From Flavobacteriaceae bacterium (GTDB lineage Bacteria; Bacteroidota; Bacteroidia; Flavobacteriales; Flavobacteriaceae), in assembly GCA_004762155.1 (NCBI GenBank), contig SIHP01000001.1, positions 372,001-436,000 of the forward strand: DNA of 64,000 nt, written 5' to 3'. The notes beneath the pieces are model-generated. The model ran no database searches, had not been told where the DNA came from, and saw only the letters and a program-made list of their open reading frames with translations. A program made the position numbers and the translations under genes. This document shows positions 1 through 8,782 of this stretch, piece by piece. How positions within the stretch are numbered: position 1 is the stretch's first letter; each line of letters begins with the position of its first letter.

Positions 1-603
1 AAAGCCAATTACTTTTTGATGATTTAAAACACTATTTATAATTCCCGACAATGTTCCTCCAGTTCCTACTGCTGCACAAATATAGTTGAATTTTTTATCC
101 TCATTTGTTAAAATTTCTTCACAACCTTTGATTGCCAAATCGTTAGTACCTCCTTCAGGAATTAAATAAAAATTACCAAATTTATCTTGTAATTTTTTAA
201 TAAATTCTAGTGTATCTTTTTTTCTAAAATCTTCTCTTGAAACAAACTCTAATTTCATTCCATTTTTATGAGCTTCACGTATTGTTGCGTTTTTTTTTAA
301 GACTTCTTCAAATTTATTAGCCAATTCATCTCCTCTTATAATTCCAATAGTTTTAAAACCAGATAAGTTTCCAGCTACTGCTGTTGCAACAATATGATTA
401 GAATATGCTCCTCCGAAAGTTAATATTGTTTCTTTTTGTTGATGTTTTGCTTCTTGTATATTATATTTTAATTTTCTGAATTTATTACCAGATACAAACG
501 GGTGAATTTCATCTTCTCTTTTTACAAAAAGATGTACTTGTTTTTCTTTAAGAATAGGAAGATAAACTTCTTGGTTTTTGGTTTGTATTTTTTCAGTAAA
601 CAC
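1..603 (-). CDS. PLP-dependent ACC deaminase / D-cysteine desulfhydrase family protein, C-terminally cut by the window edge
   Basis: About 201 N-terminal codons are visible; the rest lies beyond base 1. The translation shows the substrate-loop pattern KREDEIHPFVSGNKFRKLKY, with the lysine of GNKFRK as the expected pyridoxal-phosphate Schiff-base residue, followed by TFGGAYSNH, IPEGGTN and AAVGTGGT. These are hallmarks of the 1-aminocyclopropane-1-carboxylate deaminase / D-cysteine desulfhydrase fold, whose members cleave small amino acids to ammonia plus a keto acid. I chose a GTG start at 603, whose first G is the last base of the TAG stop of the upstream ABC-F gene, so the two are probably translationally coupled. 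No ATG fits the start of the conserved region. Substrate cannot be read from this sequence; the family call is firm. Confidence 0.82.
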   Translation of the reverse strand, partial: MFTEKIQTKNQEVYLPILKEKQVHLFVKREDEIHPFVSGNKFRKLKYNIQEAKHQQKETILTFGGAYSNHIVATAVAGNLSGFKTIGIIRGDELANKFEEVLKKNATIREAHKNGMKLEFVSREDFRKKDTLEFIKKLQDKFGNFYLIPEGGTNDLAIKGCEEILTNEDKKFNYICAAVGTGGTLSGIINSVLNHQKVIGF

Positions 604-2522
604 TACTTAAAATTCGTTATTTTATCTTCTACTTCTTCCCAATCAAACATTAAGGTTTCTAATTTCGCTTTTTTTGCTTTGTAGTTTTCAAAGAAATTTG
701 GCTGACCTGAAACTTCATCATAATCTTGAGCCAACTCTAAATCTATTTTTTCTATTTCTTTTTCTAAATCTGCGATTTGACCTTCAATTTTATTTGATTT
801 ATTCTTAAGTTTTTTGATTTCTTTTTCTTGTTCTCTAGATAATTGATGCGTCTCTTTTTTAGAAGTGTCTTTTACTTCTTTTACCACTGTTCTTTTCTCA
901 GCTTCACGTAAATTTTCAATTTTATGCTGCTCTAAGAAATAATCTATATCTCCTAAGTATTCTTTTATTTCTTTGTCCTTAAACCCATAAACTGTTGTTG
1001 TTAATCCTTGTAAGAAATCTCTATCATGCGATACAAGAATTAATGTTCCATCAAAATTATTCAAAGCCTCTTTTAAAACATTTTTAGATTGAATATCTAA
1101 GTGATTCGTAGGCTCATCCATTATTAACACGTTAAACGGTGACAATAATAATTTACATAATGCTAATCTATTTCTTTCACCTCCAGAAAGTACTTTTGCT
1201 TTTTTATCTACAGCATCTCCACCAAACAAAAACGAACCTAACATATCTCTAACACGCATACGATTGGTATCGGTTGCGGCATCTTCCATGATTTCTAAAA
1301 CTGTTTTTTCTGGTGGTAAATGTTCTGATTGATTTTGCGCAAAATATCCTACTTCAACATTATGTCCTAATTTTAAAAGACCTTCAAACGGAATTTCACC
1401 CACCATCATTTTTGCTAAAGTTGATTTTCCTTGTCCGTTTTGACCAACAAAAGCTATTTTACTATTACGTTCAATCAATAAATCAACATCTTCTAAAACA
1501 TGTTTATCTCCATAACTTTTAGATAAATTCTCTGCTTCAACAATAATTTTACCTGGTTCCTTAGAAATATTAAAACGAATATTCATTGCAGCATTATCGT
1601 CTCCATCAACTTCAATTAATTGCACTTTATCTAATTGTTTCATTAAGGATTGTGCCATAGAAGCCTTACTAGCCTTAGCTTTAAACTTATCTATTAATTG
1701 TTGCTTTTGTTTTATTTCTTTCTCTTGATTTTTCTGAGCTTGTAGTTGTTTTTCTTTAATTTCTGAACGTAGTTCCAAAAACTGAGAATATGGTTTCTTA
1801 TAATCATAAATCTGACCCAAAGAAATTTCAATTGTTCTATTGGTTACGTTATCTAAAAACATTTTATCATGCGAAACCAATACAATAGCTCCAGAATATC
1901 CTTTTAAGAAGTTTTCTAACCAAATAATAGATTCTATATCTAAATGGTTGGTAGGCTCATCCAATAATAAAATATCATTGTCTTGTAATAGTAATTTAGC
2001 TAATTCAATACGCATACGCCAACCTCCAGAAAAAGTATCAGTTAATTTGCCAAAATCTTCTCTTTGAAAACCTAAACCTTGTAATATCTTTTCAGTATTC
2101 CCTTGGTAATTATAACCTCCTAAAAGTTCATAACGCTCAGTTAAATCGGTTAAGTCTTCAATTAATTTAGCATAAAGATCACTTTCGTAATCAGTTCTAG
2201 TTGCAAGTTGACTATTGATGTCCTCTAATTTAACTTCTATCTCTTTAATTTCTTCAAAGGCCTGATATGCTTCTTCTAAAATAGTTCTTCCTTCAACAAA
2301 ATCAATATCTTGACGTAAAAACCCCATTCGTACATCTTTATCAAAAGCCATTGTTCCTCCACTGCTTTCAATATCTTTAGATAAAACTTTTAATAATGTA
2401 GATTTTCCAGCTCCATTCTTTCCTATCAACCCTATTCTATCTCCTTTATTTAACTTAAAAGTGATTCCTGAAAATAAATCAGTTCCCATAAAAGAAACCG
2501 TTAAATTATGTACGTTTAACAT
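603..2522 (-). CDS. ABC-F family ATP-binding protein (translation/ribosome-associated)
   Basis: This 639-residue protein has two ABC cassettes and no membrane segments, the ABC-F layout. Cassette one has Walker A GKNGAGKS (34-41), a signature reading FSGGW (about 163-167) and Walker B DILLLDEPTNHLD (183-195). Cassette two has GQNGQGKST (360-368), LSGGER (445-450) and MDEPTNHLD (468-476). The charged linker between cassettes (about 250-300) and a Lys/Glu-rich coiled-coil C-terminus (about 545-639) resemble Uup/YdiF-type members, which bind the ribosome or nucleic acid rather than transport. A TAnnTTTG -7 element sits upstream at 2597-2604. It is the first gene of a two-gene unit with the PLP enzyme. 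Which ABC-F subgroup (Uup, EttA or an antibiotic-protection type) I cannot fix by eye; Uup-like is favoured by the C-terminal coiled coil. Confidence 0.9.
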   Translation of the reverse strand: MLNVHNLTVSFMGTDLFSGITFKLNKGDRIGLIGKNGAGKSTLLKVLSKDIESSGGTMAFDKDVRMGFLRQDIDFVEGRTILEEAYQAFEEIKEIEVKLEDINSQLATRTDYESDLYAKLIEDLTDLTERYELLGGYNYQGNTEKILQGLGFQREDFGKLTDTFSGGWRMRIELAKLLLQDNDILLLDEPTNHLDIESIIWLENFLKGYSGAIVLVSHDKMFLDNVTNRTIEISLGQIYDYKKPYSQFLELRSEIKEKQLQAQKNQEKEIKQKQQLIDKFKAKASKASMAQSLMKQLDKVQLIEVDGDDNAAMNIRFNISKEPGKIIVEAENLSKSYGDKHVLEDVDLLIERNSKIAFVGQNGQGKSTLAKMMVGEIPFEGLLKLGHNVEVGYFAQNQSEHLPPEKTVLEIMEDAATDTNRMRVRDMLGSFLFGGDAVDKKAKVLSGGERNRLALCKLLLSPFNVLIMDEPTNHLDIQSKNVLKEALNNFDGTLILVSHDRDFLQGLTTTVYGFKDKEIKEYLGDIDYFLEQHKIENLREAEKRTVVKEVKDTSKKETHQLSREQEKEIKKLKNKSNKIEGQIADLEKEIEKIDLELAQDYDEVSGQPNFFENYKAKKAKLETLMFDWEEVEDKITNFK

Positions 2523-2596
2523 ATATATTTTTACTAATTAACTTAAATTTGTAACTAATGTTACAGACTGTTATTTTGTTTTTATTGAGATTTGTG

Positions 2597-2604
2597 CAAA
2601 CTTA
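2597..2604 (-). promoter_or_regulatory. Bacteroidota -7 promoter element of the ABC-F gene
   Basis: Read on the minus strand this is TAAGTTTG, an exact match to the Bacteroidota -7 consensus TAnnTTTG. It is about 75 bases upstream of the ABC-F start codon. A clear -33 TTTG is not obvious. Confidence 0.5.
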
Positions 2605-2644
2605 CAAAAACGAAACTGTTAATTAATAATATAGCCAAGAAGAT

Positions 2645-3037
2645 ATGTTTGGAAAAGGTAGTAAATTGTATAGCATTTTTAAAAGTAAATGTCCACGTTG
2701 CCATGAAGGTGACTTTTTCAAATATCCGATTTCTTTAAATTTTAAAAGAATTACAAAACTACATGACAATTGTACTCATTGTAATTTAAAATACATGATG
2801 GAGCCTTCTTTCTTTTTTGGAGCGATGTATGTAAATTACGGATTATCAGTTGCTCTATTTATTGGTGTTTTTATAATATCCAAGGTTTTAATAGGCTTAA
2901 CTATTTTACAAAGTTTTATTGCTATAATAATAATTTCATTACTTCTTACACCAATTACATTACGTTTGTCTAGAATTATATGGATAAACATCTTTGTTGG
3001 TTATGATAAAGACAAAAAAGGAATCAAAAACGATTAA
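2645..3037 (+). CDS. DUF983 family zinc-ribbon membrane protein
   Basis: A 130-residue protein with two CxxC knuckles (CPRC near residue 20 and CTHC near 44) separated by about 20 residues, followed by the characteristic EPSFFFGAMYVNYG stretch and two hydrophobic segments (about residues 60-80 and 88-108). This is the DUF983 arrangement: a small cytoplasmic metal-binding knuckle attached to two transmembrane helices. No biochemical role is established. It is transcribed divergently from the ABC-F gene across a 122-base gap and its last 14 bases overlap the end of the convergent oxidoreductase gene. Family assignment is confident, function unknown. Confidence 0.85.
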   Translation: MFGKGSKLYSIFKSKCPRCHEGDFFKYPISLNFKRITKLHDNCTHCNLKYMMEPSFFFGAMYVNYGLSVALFIGVFIISKVLIGLTILQSFIAIIIISLLLTPITLRLSRIIWINIFVGYDKDKKGIKND

Positions 3038-4061
3038 TATTTATTTCTTTATCTAAAACTCCCTGATTTTCAAGGTAATTAACTAGTTGTTTTGCAACCG
3101 TTGGTGCAATCATAACACCTCTAGTTCCTAATCCGTTTAAAACGGCTAATTTTCTGTATTCGGGATGAACTCCAACTAAAGGTCTTCTATCTTTTACGGT
3201 AGGCCTTATACCAGCAGCCTGTTCTATTATTTTATAAGGTACAGTTATTACTTTTTGTAATTTCTCTTCCAATTCTTCTTTTCCTTCTTTAGTTGGTATA
3301 GATGTTTTATCATCCCAATTAAAAGTAGCCCCTACTTTATAAATATCATCACCTAAAGGAAGTACAAAAACAGATGATTTTAATAAAAAATTTATTTTTA
3401 AATCTGGTGCATGTATTGTTATCGTTTCTCCTTTTGTGCCATTTAATGGTAAGTAGTTAAAAAACGGGTTTTGTTTAAGACCAAAACCTTCACAAAAAAC
3501 GATCTTTTTAGCATTAATATTATTATAAATACATCTTTCTTCTTCAAAATTAATTAAAGAATAATCAAACTTTTCTTCTATTAAATTAGAAGTCTCCTTT
3601 AGCTCTTTCCTATATTCAAAAACCAATTTAGTTGTATCTATTCTTCCTGTACCTTTTAACTCTCCAAAACCGAAATCTCCAATAACACCTTCAATTCTAT
3701 CTTTAGAAACTGTAGACTTCATGTAATTAGATAATGTTGGCTTATCTAACGCAGTAAACCAATTATTTTGGTCTGCTATTGAACCAAATACTTTTTTAGT
3801 TGCAAATTTAGTATCAAACTGTTTATTAAATCGTTTTTCTAAATTTTCGTAAAAAGGGATTGCTAATAATAACTGTTCGTGACCATTCCATACTGGCGTA
3901 AAACGTTTTAAGATTACAGGGTTATAAGTTCCTCCTGCAACCAACGAAGATTTTTGAGAATTATCTTCAAAAACTAAAAAAGTTTTGTTTCGTTTTTTTA
4001 ACTCTTCTACTAAAGCTAAACCTGCTAGCCCTAAACCTACAATAATATAATCAACATCCAT
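3024..4061 (-). CDS. FAD-dependent oxidoreductase (DAO / MnmC C-terminal-like)
   Basis: The 345-residue protein starts with a Rossmann dinucleotide-binding motif (VGLGLAGLAL, about residues 8-17) and continues as a DAO-fold flavoenzyme; near the C-terminus AGIRPTVKDRRPLVG and NGLGTRGVMIAP match the FAD-anchoring end seen in glycine oxidase and the MnmC oxidase domain. There is no attached methyltransferase domain, so if it acts on tRNA wobble uridine it would be the oxidase half only. It is expected to be cytosolic. It is separated from gldN by a strong terminator (4090-4124), so it is a separate unit. Substrate is undetermined. Confidence 0.8.
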   Translation of the reverse strand: MDVDYIIVGLGLAGLALVEELKKRNKTFLVFEDNSQKSSLVAGGTYNPVILKRFTPVWNGHEQLLLAIPFYENLEKRFNKQFDTKFATKKVFGSIADQNNWFTALDKPTLSNYMKSTVSKDRIEGVIGDFGFGELKGTGRIDTTKLVFEYRKELKETSNLIEEKFDYSLINFEEERCIYNNINAKKIVFCEGFGLKQNPFFNYLPLNGTKGETITIHAPDLKINFLLKSSVFVLPLGDDIYKVGATFNWDDKTSIPTKEGKEELEEKLQKVITVPYKIIEQAAGIRPTVKDRRPLVGVHPEYRKLAVLNGLGTRGVMIAPTVAKQLVNYLENQGVLDKEININRF

Positions 4062-4089
4062 AATTCAAAAATACTTGTTTCATGAGCAT

Positions 4090-4124
4090 AAAAAAAGCGT
4101 TCTTTAAAAAAGAACGCTTTTTTT
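4090..4124. terminator. Bidirectional intrinsic terminator after gldN
   Basis: Perfect 16-base arms (4090-4105 and 4109-4124) around a three-base loop; the core GCGTTC/GAACGC is flanked by A and T runs so it can act in both directions. It closes the minus-strand gldKLMN unit. Confidence 0.85.
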
Positions 4125-4142
4125 ATTTAATAAGGAATTTAT

Positions 4143-5021
4143 CTAGTAATTCCACATATCCATTTCACGGTCACGAATACCTTCTTTAATTCTATCAGCT
4201 TCTAACAACTGAAATAAAGAATTTCCACGGATGTAATCTTTAATTTTTCTGTCACCATATAAATTCTCCTCTTTAATGATAGTAGAATTAAATCTACGAG
4301 CATTTAATAAGTTATCATATGATATAGGATGCGCAGAGTTTTTTGGATTAAATACTTTTGAATCGTGTAAAGTATCACGAGCATCAGGAAAGAAAACCCA
4401 AAATAGCTCATAAACACTTTCTTTGTCATCAATTTCTTGAACTCCCATAACCTGTACATCTGGCCCCATTGGAGCGATCGCTAACATACGGTATTTTAAT
4501 TCACCTTGACGTTTATCAAAGTACCAAATACCTTTTATCATATATCCTTTAATATCTTCAGATTGTATGCTGTAAGGATCAATATAACCTCCATTTTCTG
4601 GACCACCATCTACTTCACGTTCCATAAATGTCATATTATTCACTTCTTCTACTCCAATCTTAGTAGTAAAATACGAATCTTGATAAATTTCTGTTACCTC
4701 TCCTTTTTTAATACCTTTCATTAAAGTATCAAATAAAGATCTTCTTGTATTAACAGCATTAGTAGTATCAATTGGATAATAATATGGTAAATTAATTTTT
4801 TGGTTCAAATCTACATATTCCCAAACTACTTTCGACCATAAAACATCTCTATCACTAATGTAGCCATAAGGCAAAGGTTTTTCATCTTCAGAATCAATCT
4901 GTCGCTGGGTTTTTTTACCTATCTCCTCTACCTTTTTAGCATTTAAAAGGTTGGCTTGTGCAGTAACTACACTTGTTGTAGCTAATGTTAATAAAACCAC
5001 ATAAAAACGCTTCCAATTCAT
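4143..5021 (-). CDS. gldN: Gliding motility / type 9 secretion protein GldN
   Basis: A 292-residue protein with a signal peptide (MNWKRFYVVLLTLATTSVVTAQA, cleavage expected after the AQA) and a periplasmic body rich in conserved Trp/Tyr (SDRDVLWSKVVWEYVD, GIWYFDKRQGELKYRML). This is the GldN/PorN family, which with the lipoprotein GldK forms rings on the periplasmic face of the outer membrane and contacts GldM, giving the core of the type 9 secretion system. It is the last gene of gldK-L-M-N, 18 bases after gldM, with a terminator downstream. Position and sequence agree, so the call is firm. Confidence 0.95.
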   Translation of the reverse strand: MNWKRFYVVLLTLATTSVVTAQANLLNAKKVEEIGKKTQRQIDSEDEKPLPYGYISDRDVLWSKVVWEYVDLNQKINLPYYYPIDTTNAVNTRRSLFDTLMKGIKKGEVTEIYQDSYFTTKIGVEEVNNMTFMEREVDGGPENGGYIDPYSIQSEDIKGYMIKGIWYFDKRQGELKYRMLAIAPMGPDVQVMGVQEIDDKESVYELFWVFFPDARDTLHDSKVFNPKNSAHPISYDNLLNARRFNSTIIKEENLYGDRKIKDYIRGNSLFQLLEADRIKEGIRDREMDMWNY

Positions 5022-5039
5022 ACTTCTTGTTTTTTACTA

Positions 5040-6569
5040 TTAATTTGTTATGTCAATACTAACAGGTAATACTTTTTTAAGCTTGTAAGAAGATCCTGAT
5101 ACACTTGCTTTAATATCAAAAATTGTTACAACATCTCCTCTTCTTGCTTTTGTAATAGCCTGTTTTGCTCTAGCATTCATTCTTGTTCCAGATACTGGTA
5201 CTGCTACCTGACCTGGTACTTTAATTTTAAAGCTAGATACATTTAATTTTAAATCGAATAAGAAATCTGGTAAACCTGCAGCAACTGCTATTTTACCTAA
5301 ACTTGCTTTAGGCATTGGCACTGTACCAAATTGACCTCTTACCATTCCAACTGCTGGTGGAATATCTTTAATTCTAAACTTCTCGCTTGAAGTTGTTTTT
5401 TTCCCTCCTGGTAAAGTACCTGTTACTCTAATAGCTACTTCATTTCCAGCACCTGGAGTCATCATATAGCTATCTCCTTTAACTCTTCTTAAACCTTTTG
5501 CTGATGCTGATATTTTATTAGCAGATACACCTGGCATAGAAATCGTTATTGGATTAGACAAACCACGATATACTACGTTCATTTTGTCTGCTGAAATTAC
5601 AGCTCCATTTGGTTTAGGTATTACTGAATAACCTCCACTAATTGGTATAGATATTAAAGAATCATTTTCTTTAAAGAAAAATTCTCCTTCAATTTTTTTA
5701 TCACCAACTCCACCTGCAGCACCATCTAAGATTACCTGACCTGCTTTAATTTTATCTTCTGGCCAATCTTTACCATTAATAACCACTCTATCAGCTGTTA
5801 GGTTTGGGTCATTTTTCCCTAAAACAATTTTACCTGATAATTTTTCACCTGGATAATATGCATTTTTTTCAAAAACAACCATTGCATCGTAGTTAGTCAT
5901 CGATACAGCTTTTGATAATTCACCTTGTAATAAAGCTGATAATGCATCTGATTCAGTTGTTTTAACATCAGATTGAATTTGTGTTAACTTTGTTAAAGAA
6001 GCTATTAAAGGGAAACCTTCATAATTATAATTTAACCAATTTTTAGTTACACCTTGACTTTTAACGTTATCTGTTTTAAATCTTTCTGCTACTACTTTTG
6101 CTAAATCTCTTTCTCCTAAAATTTCAACTGCTTTCTTTTTGAATTCATCGATTTTTGCTACAAACTCTTGACCTTTATCAGTGATTTTACCTTTTGCAAA
6201 GAAGTATTGATCTAAGAAATCAGGTTTATCCATTGATTCATAAGCTTTCTTATCCTCAACTTCAGCTGTCATTTGAGTTTTTAATTCAGCAATGTAATTA
6301 AACAAATCATCAGCCATAGTACGTAATTTATCCGTATCCTCTTTAGCCTTACCATATTGTTTTGCTTGTTCAGAAGCTTTTTGTGCTAAAGCTGAATAAG
6401 AAGCTGTATTTGTCTCAGTTGCTCTAGTATTAGATTCTGTTAATTTTTCGTTCATTAATCCAAAAGCAGATAAAACCTCTTTACTCATATTCATCGCTAA
6501 CATAGAGATAAATACTAAGTACATTAAGTTTACCATTTTCTGCCTTGGAGATAGTTTTCCGCCTGCCAT
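5040..6569 (-). CDS. gldM: Type 9 secretion motor protein GldM
   Basis: A 509-residue protein with a short cytoplasmic N-terminus, one transmembrane helix (about residues 12-30, MYLVFISMLAMNMSKEVL) and a long periplasmic region. In the family the periplasmic part forms four domains (D1-D4) that span to the GldKN rings, while the helix is bundled with GldL to make the proton-driven motor. The C-terminal part (PKPNGAVISADKMNVVYRG onward) matches the D3/D4 region. It lies between gldL (42 bases upstream) and gldN (18 bases downstream) in one operon. Length is usual for the family. Confidence 0.95.
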   Translation of the reverse strand: MAGGKLSPRQKMVNLMYLVFISMLAMNMSKEVLSAFGLMNEKLTESNTRATETNTASYSALAQKASEQAKQYGKAKEDTDKLRTMADDLFNYIAELKTQMTAEVEDKKAYESMDKPDFLDQYFFAKGKITDKGQEFVAKIDEFKKKAVEILGERDLAKVVAERFKTDNVKSQGVTKNWLNYNYEGFPLIASLTKLTQIQSDVKTTESDALSALLQGELSKAVSMTNYDAMVVFEKNAYYPGEKLSGKIVLGKNDPNLTADRVVINGKDWPEDKIKAGQVILDGAAGGVGDKKIEGEFFFKENDSLISIPISGGYSVIPKPNGAVISADKMNVVYRGLSNPITISMPGVSANKISASAKGLRRVKGDSYMMTPGAGNEVAIRVTGTLPGGKKTTSSEKFRIKDIPPAVGMVRGQFGTVPMPKASLGKIAVAAGLPDFLFDLKLNVSSFKIKVPGQVAVPVSGTRMNARAKQAITKARRGDVVTIFDIKASVSGSSYKLKKVLPVSIDITN

Positions 6570-6611
6570 TTTTAATTAGTTTTTTTAGTTAATAAAAAAT
6601 TTGAGACCAAA

Positions 6612-7265
6612 CTATTTACTCATTGCTGATAACATTCCACCATATACTCCATTTAATGAAGATAAATTTGTAGCTAATGATTGCATTTGCTCTTGTAAAC
6701 GTTGAGAATTCTCTACCATTGCAGTATTTAAATCTGTTTGCTTACTTGCATTCTCTACTTGAGACTGATATAAACTATTTAATGATTCCATTTGAGCTGC
6801 TGCTCTTGACATTTGCTCATTGTATTTACTTGTTGATGAAATACTTTCTGAAGCTGAAGCTAAAGGCTCTACTGCTCCTTGGAAACTTTTTATACTTGTT
6901 CCTAAACTTGAAACTAAATTAGCATCTAATTTTGCTTCTTTTAAAATACTATCTAATTTTTGAGATAATAAAGATTGAGCATCATCTGGAGTTGCTACTT
7001 TATCTTTCTTACCTTTCCCTGTAGACACACCATCAGATAATTCAGGATATACTTTTGTCCAATCTAATTCATCTTCAACTGGTTCAAACGCTGATATTGC
7101 AAATACTAATGCTTCTACAATAAGACCAATACTAAGTATCATACCTCCAGTAATAGGACCAAATGAAAGGTGCTGAATTTTACATAAAGCTCCTAAGATT
7201 ACAACGGCTGCTCCCAGACCGTATACCATGTTCATTATTTTTTTACTTGATTTTGATTGTGCCAT
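6612..7265 (-). CDS. gldL: Type 9 secretion motor protein GldL
   Basis: A 217-residue inner-membrane protein with two N-terminal helices (about 14-33 and 38-58) and a cytoplasmic C-terminal region rich in Ser/Gln/Ala predicted to be helical. The helices carry a lysine (K29) and a glutamate (E51), matching the membrane-embedded charged pair known in GldL to be needed for proton-motive-force use. GldL forms a ring around two GldM helices and powers secretion and gliding. It follows gldK by 49 bases and precedes gldM by 42. Nothing unusual in the sequence. Confidence 0.95.
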   Translation of the reverse strand: MAQSKSSKKIMNMVYGLGAAVVILGALCKIQHLSFGPITGGMILSIGLIVEALVFAISAFEPVEDELDWTKVYPELSDGVSTGKGKKDKVATPDDAQSLLSQKLDSILKEAKLDANLVSSLGTSIKSFQGAVEPLASASESISSTSKYNEQMSRAAAQMESLNSLYQSQVENASKQTDLNTAMVENSQRLQEQMQSLATNLSSLNGVYGGMLSAMSK

Positions 7266-7314
7266 AATTTTCTAGTTTTTTTTATTTAGGGATTTAATTA
7301 TTATTAATAAAAAT

Positions 7315-8685
7315 TTAATTCTTTTTTGTTCCAAGATAATCTTGTACTGTTCTAAAACCAATATAACTTCTGGCTGTATCTCCATATTCCCAATCACGAG
7401 ACCCTACTTCTAAGAAGTATGCAACATCTTTCCATGAACCACCACGTATAATTTTTCTTTGATTCTCTACATTTTCAACATTTGGGTTCATTGTTGACCC
7501 CATGTAATAAGACATTTGGTTATAAGCTGTATTTGTCCATTCTGAAACGTTTCCTGCCATATTAAATAATCCAAATCCATTTGGATTGTATGAAGCAGCT
7601 TCTACAGTATATAAAGCTCCATCAGCTGCATAATCACCACGTACTGGCTTAAAATTAGCTAAAAAACAACCTCTATCACTGGTAGTACTAGGTCCACCCC
7701 AAGGATATTTTGCATAATCTAAACCTCCACGCGCCGCATATTCCCATTCCGCTTCTGTTGGTAATCTAAAACCAGACACTAGTCCTAAATTCTTTTTTGA
7801 TCTTTGATAAGTATTTTTCTTTTGAGTTCTCCAGTGACAAAATGCTTTTGCTTGATCCCAATTAACTCCAACTACTGGGTAATCTTCATAAGCCTTATGA
7901 GCAAAGTATTCCTGATGCATTGGATCATTATACGAATAATTAAAATCTTTAATCCAAACTGTAGTATCTGGATATACATTTAAGACTTCATCTTTCATAA
8001 AAGACTTTCTATCCTTACCTGTTCTTGCAGCCTGCTCATTATCAAACCAATAATACCTATAATTCAATAAATTAGTATTAACAGTTCTGATACCATCTAA
8101 TGCTTCATCTTTTTTAATATATAAAGAATCCATTACTTCTACATAATCAGCATCTGGATAATCTTCTTTTGCCCATATTAATTCTTCTTCCCAATTTAAT
8201 GGTTTTAAAGAATCCATTCCTTCTCCAAGCTCATAATAATTTTCTCTCATATACTTTTGATATGGAGATTCATTAACAGTATCTTTTGATGCAAATGCAT
8301 AACGTTGAATTCCTTCTGCATTTTTACCTGAGGTAGCTTCATCTCCTGAAAATGCAAATTCTGCTTGATATGCTAGTTTTGTTCTTACAATAGAATCTTT
8401 AACCCATCTTACAAATTCTTTATATTCACTATTAGTAATTTCTGTTTCATCCATATAAAATGGTTGAACAGTTACTGTTCTTGTTGGTGCATTCATAGCT
8501 CCTAAAGGATCCTCGTCTTGCTTACCCATCGTAAAAGACCCACCTTTAATGTAAACCATTCCATATGGTTTCTCTGCAAACCACTTTCTTTTTGATTTTA
8601 CTCCAACTAACTCACCTCTATCATTGCTTGAACCACAACTATAAACAAAAGCGATTAACAGTGAAAATACTACTAATTTTCTCAT
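7315..8685 (-). CDS. gldK: Gliding motility / type 9 secretion lipoprotein GldK
   Basis: A 456-residue lipoprotein: the signal peptide ends at VYSC with Cys17 as the lipid-modified residue. The body is a formylglycine-generating-enzyme (FGE/SUMF) fold, seen from MVYIKGGSFTMG and the ending NVSEWTNTAY / IIRGGSWKDVA / RSYIGFRTV, which in GldK/PorK is structural rather than catalytic. An insert of about 130 residues rich in Asp/Glu/Tyr interrupts the fold. GldK forms outer-membrane-attached rings with GldN. It is the first gene of the gldKLMN operon; the 97-base AT-rich upstream gap probably holds its promoter, but I see no exact TAnnTTTG. Confidence 0.95.
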   Translation of the reverse strand: MRKLVVFSLLIAFVYSCGSSNDRGELVGVKSKRKWFAEKPYGMVYIKGGSFTMGKQDEDPLGAMNAPTRTVTVQPFYMDETEITNSEYKEFVRWVKDSIVRTKLAYQAEFAFSGDEATSGKNAEGIQRYAFASKDTVNESPYQKYMRENYYELGEGMDSLKPLNWEEELIWAKEDYPDADYVEVMDSLYIKKDEALDGIRTVNTNLLNYRYYWFDNEQAARTGKDRKSFMKDEVLNVYPDTTVWIKDFNYSYNDPMHQEYFAHKAYEDYPVVGVNWDQAKAFCHWRTQKKNTYQRSKKNLGLVSGFRLPTEAEWEYAARGGLDYAKYPWGGPSTTSDRGCFLANFKPVRGDYAADGALYTVEAASYNPNGFGLFNMAGNVSEWTNTAYNQMSYYMGSTMNPNVENVENQRKIIRGGSWKDVAYFLEVGSRDWEYGDTARSYIGFRTVQDYLGTKKN

Positions 8686-8782
8686 ATTCTATTTCTTAAA
8701 AAAATTCGTAACCATTATTTTTTTTAACGATTAATAAATATACTTATTTTAATTATTAATTACGAAATGTAAATATATTTTT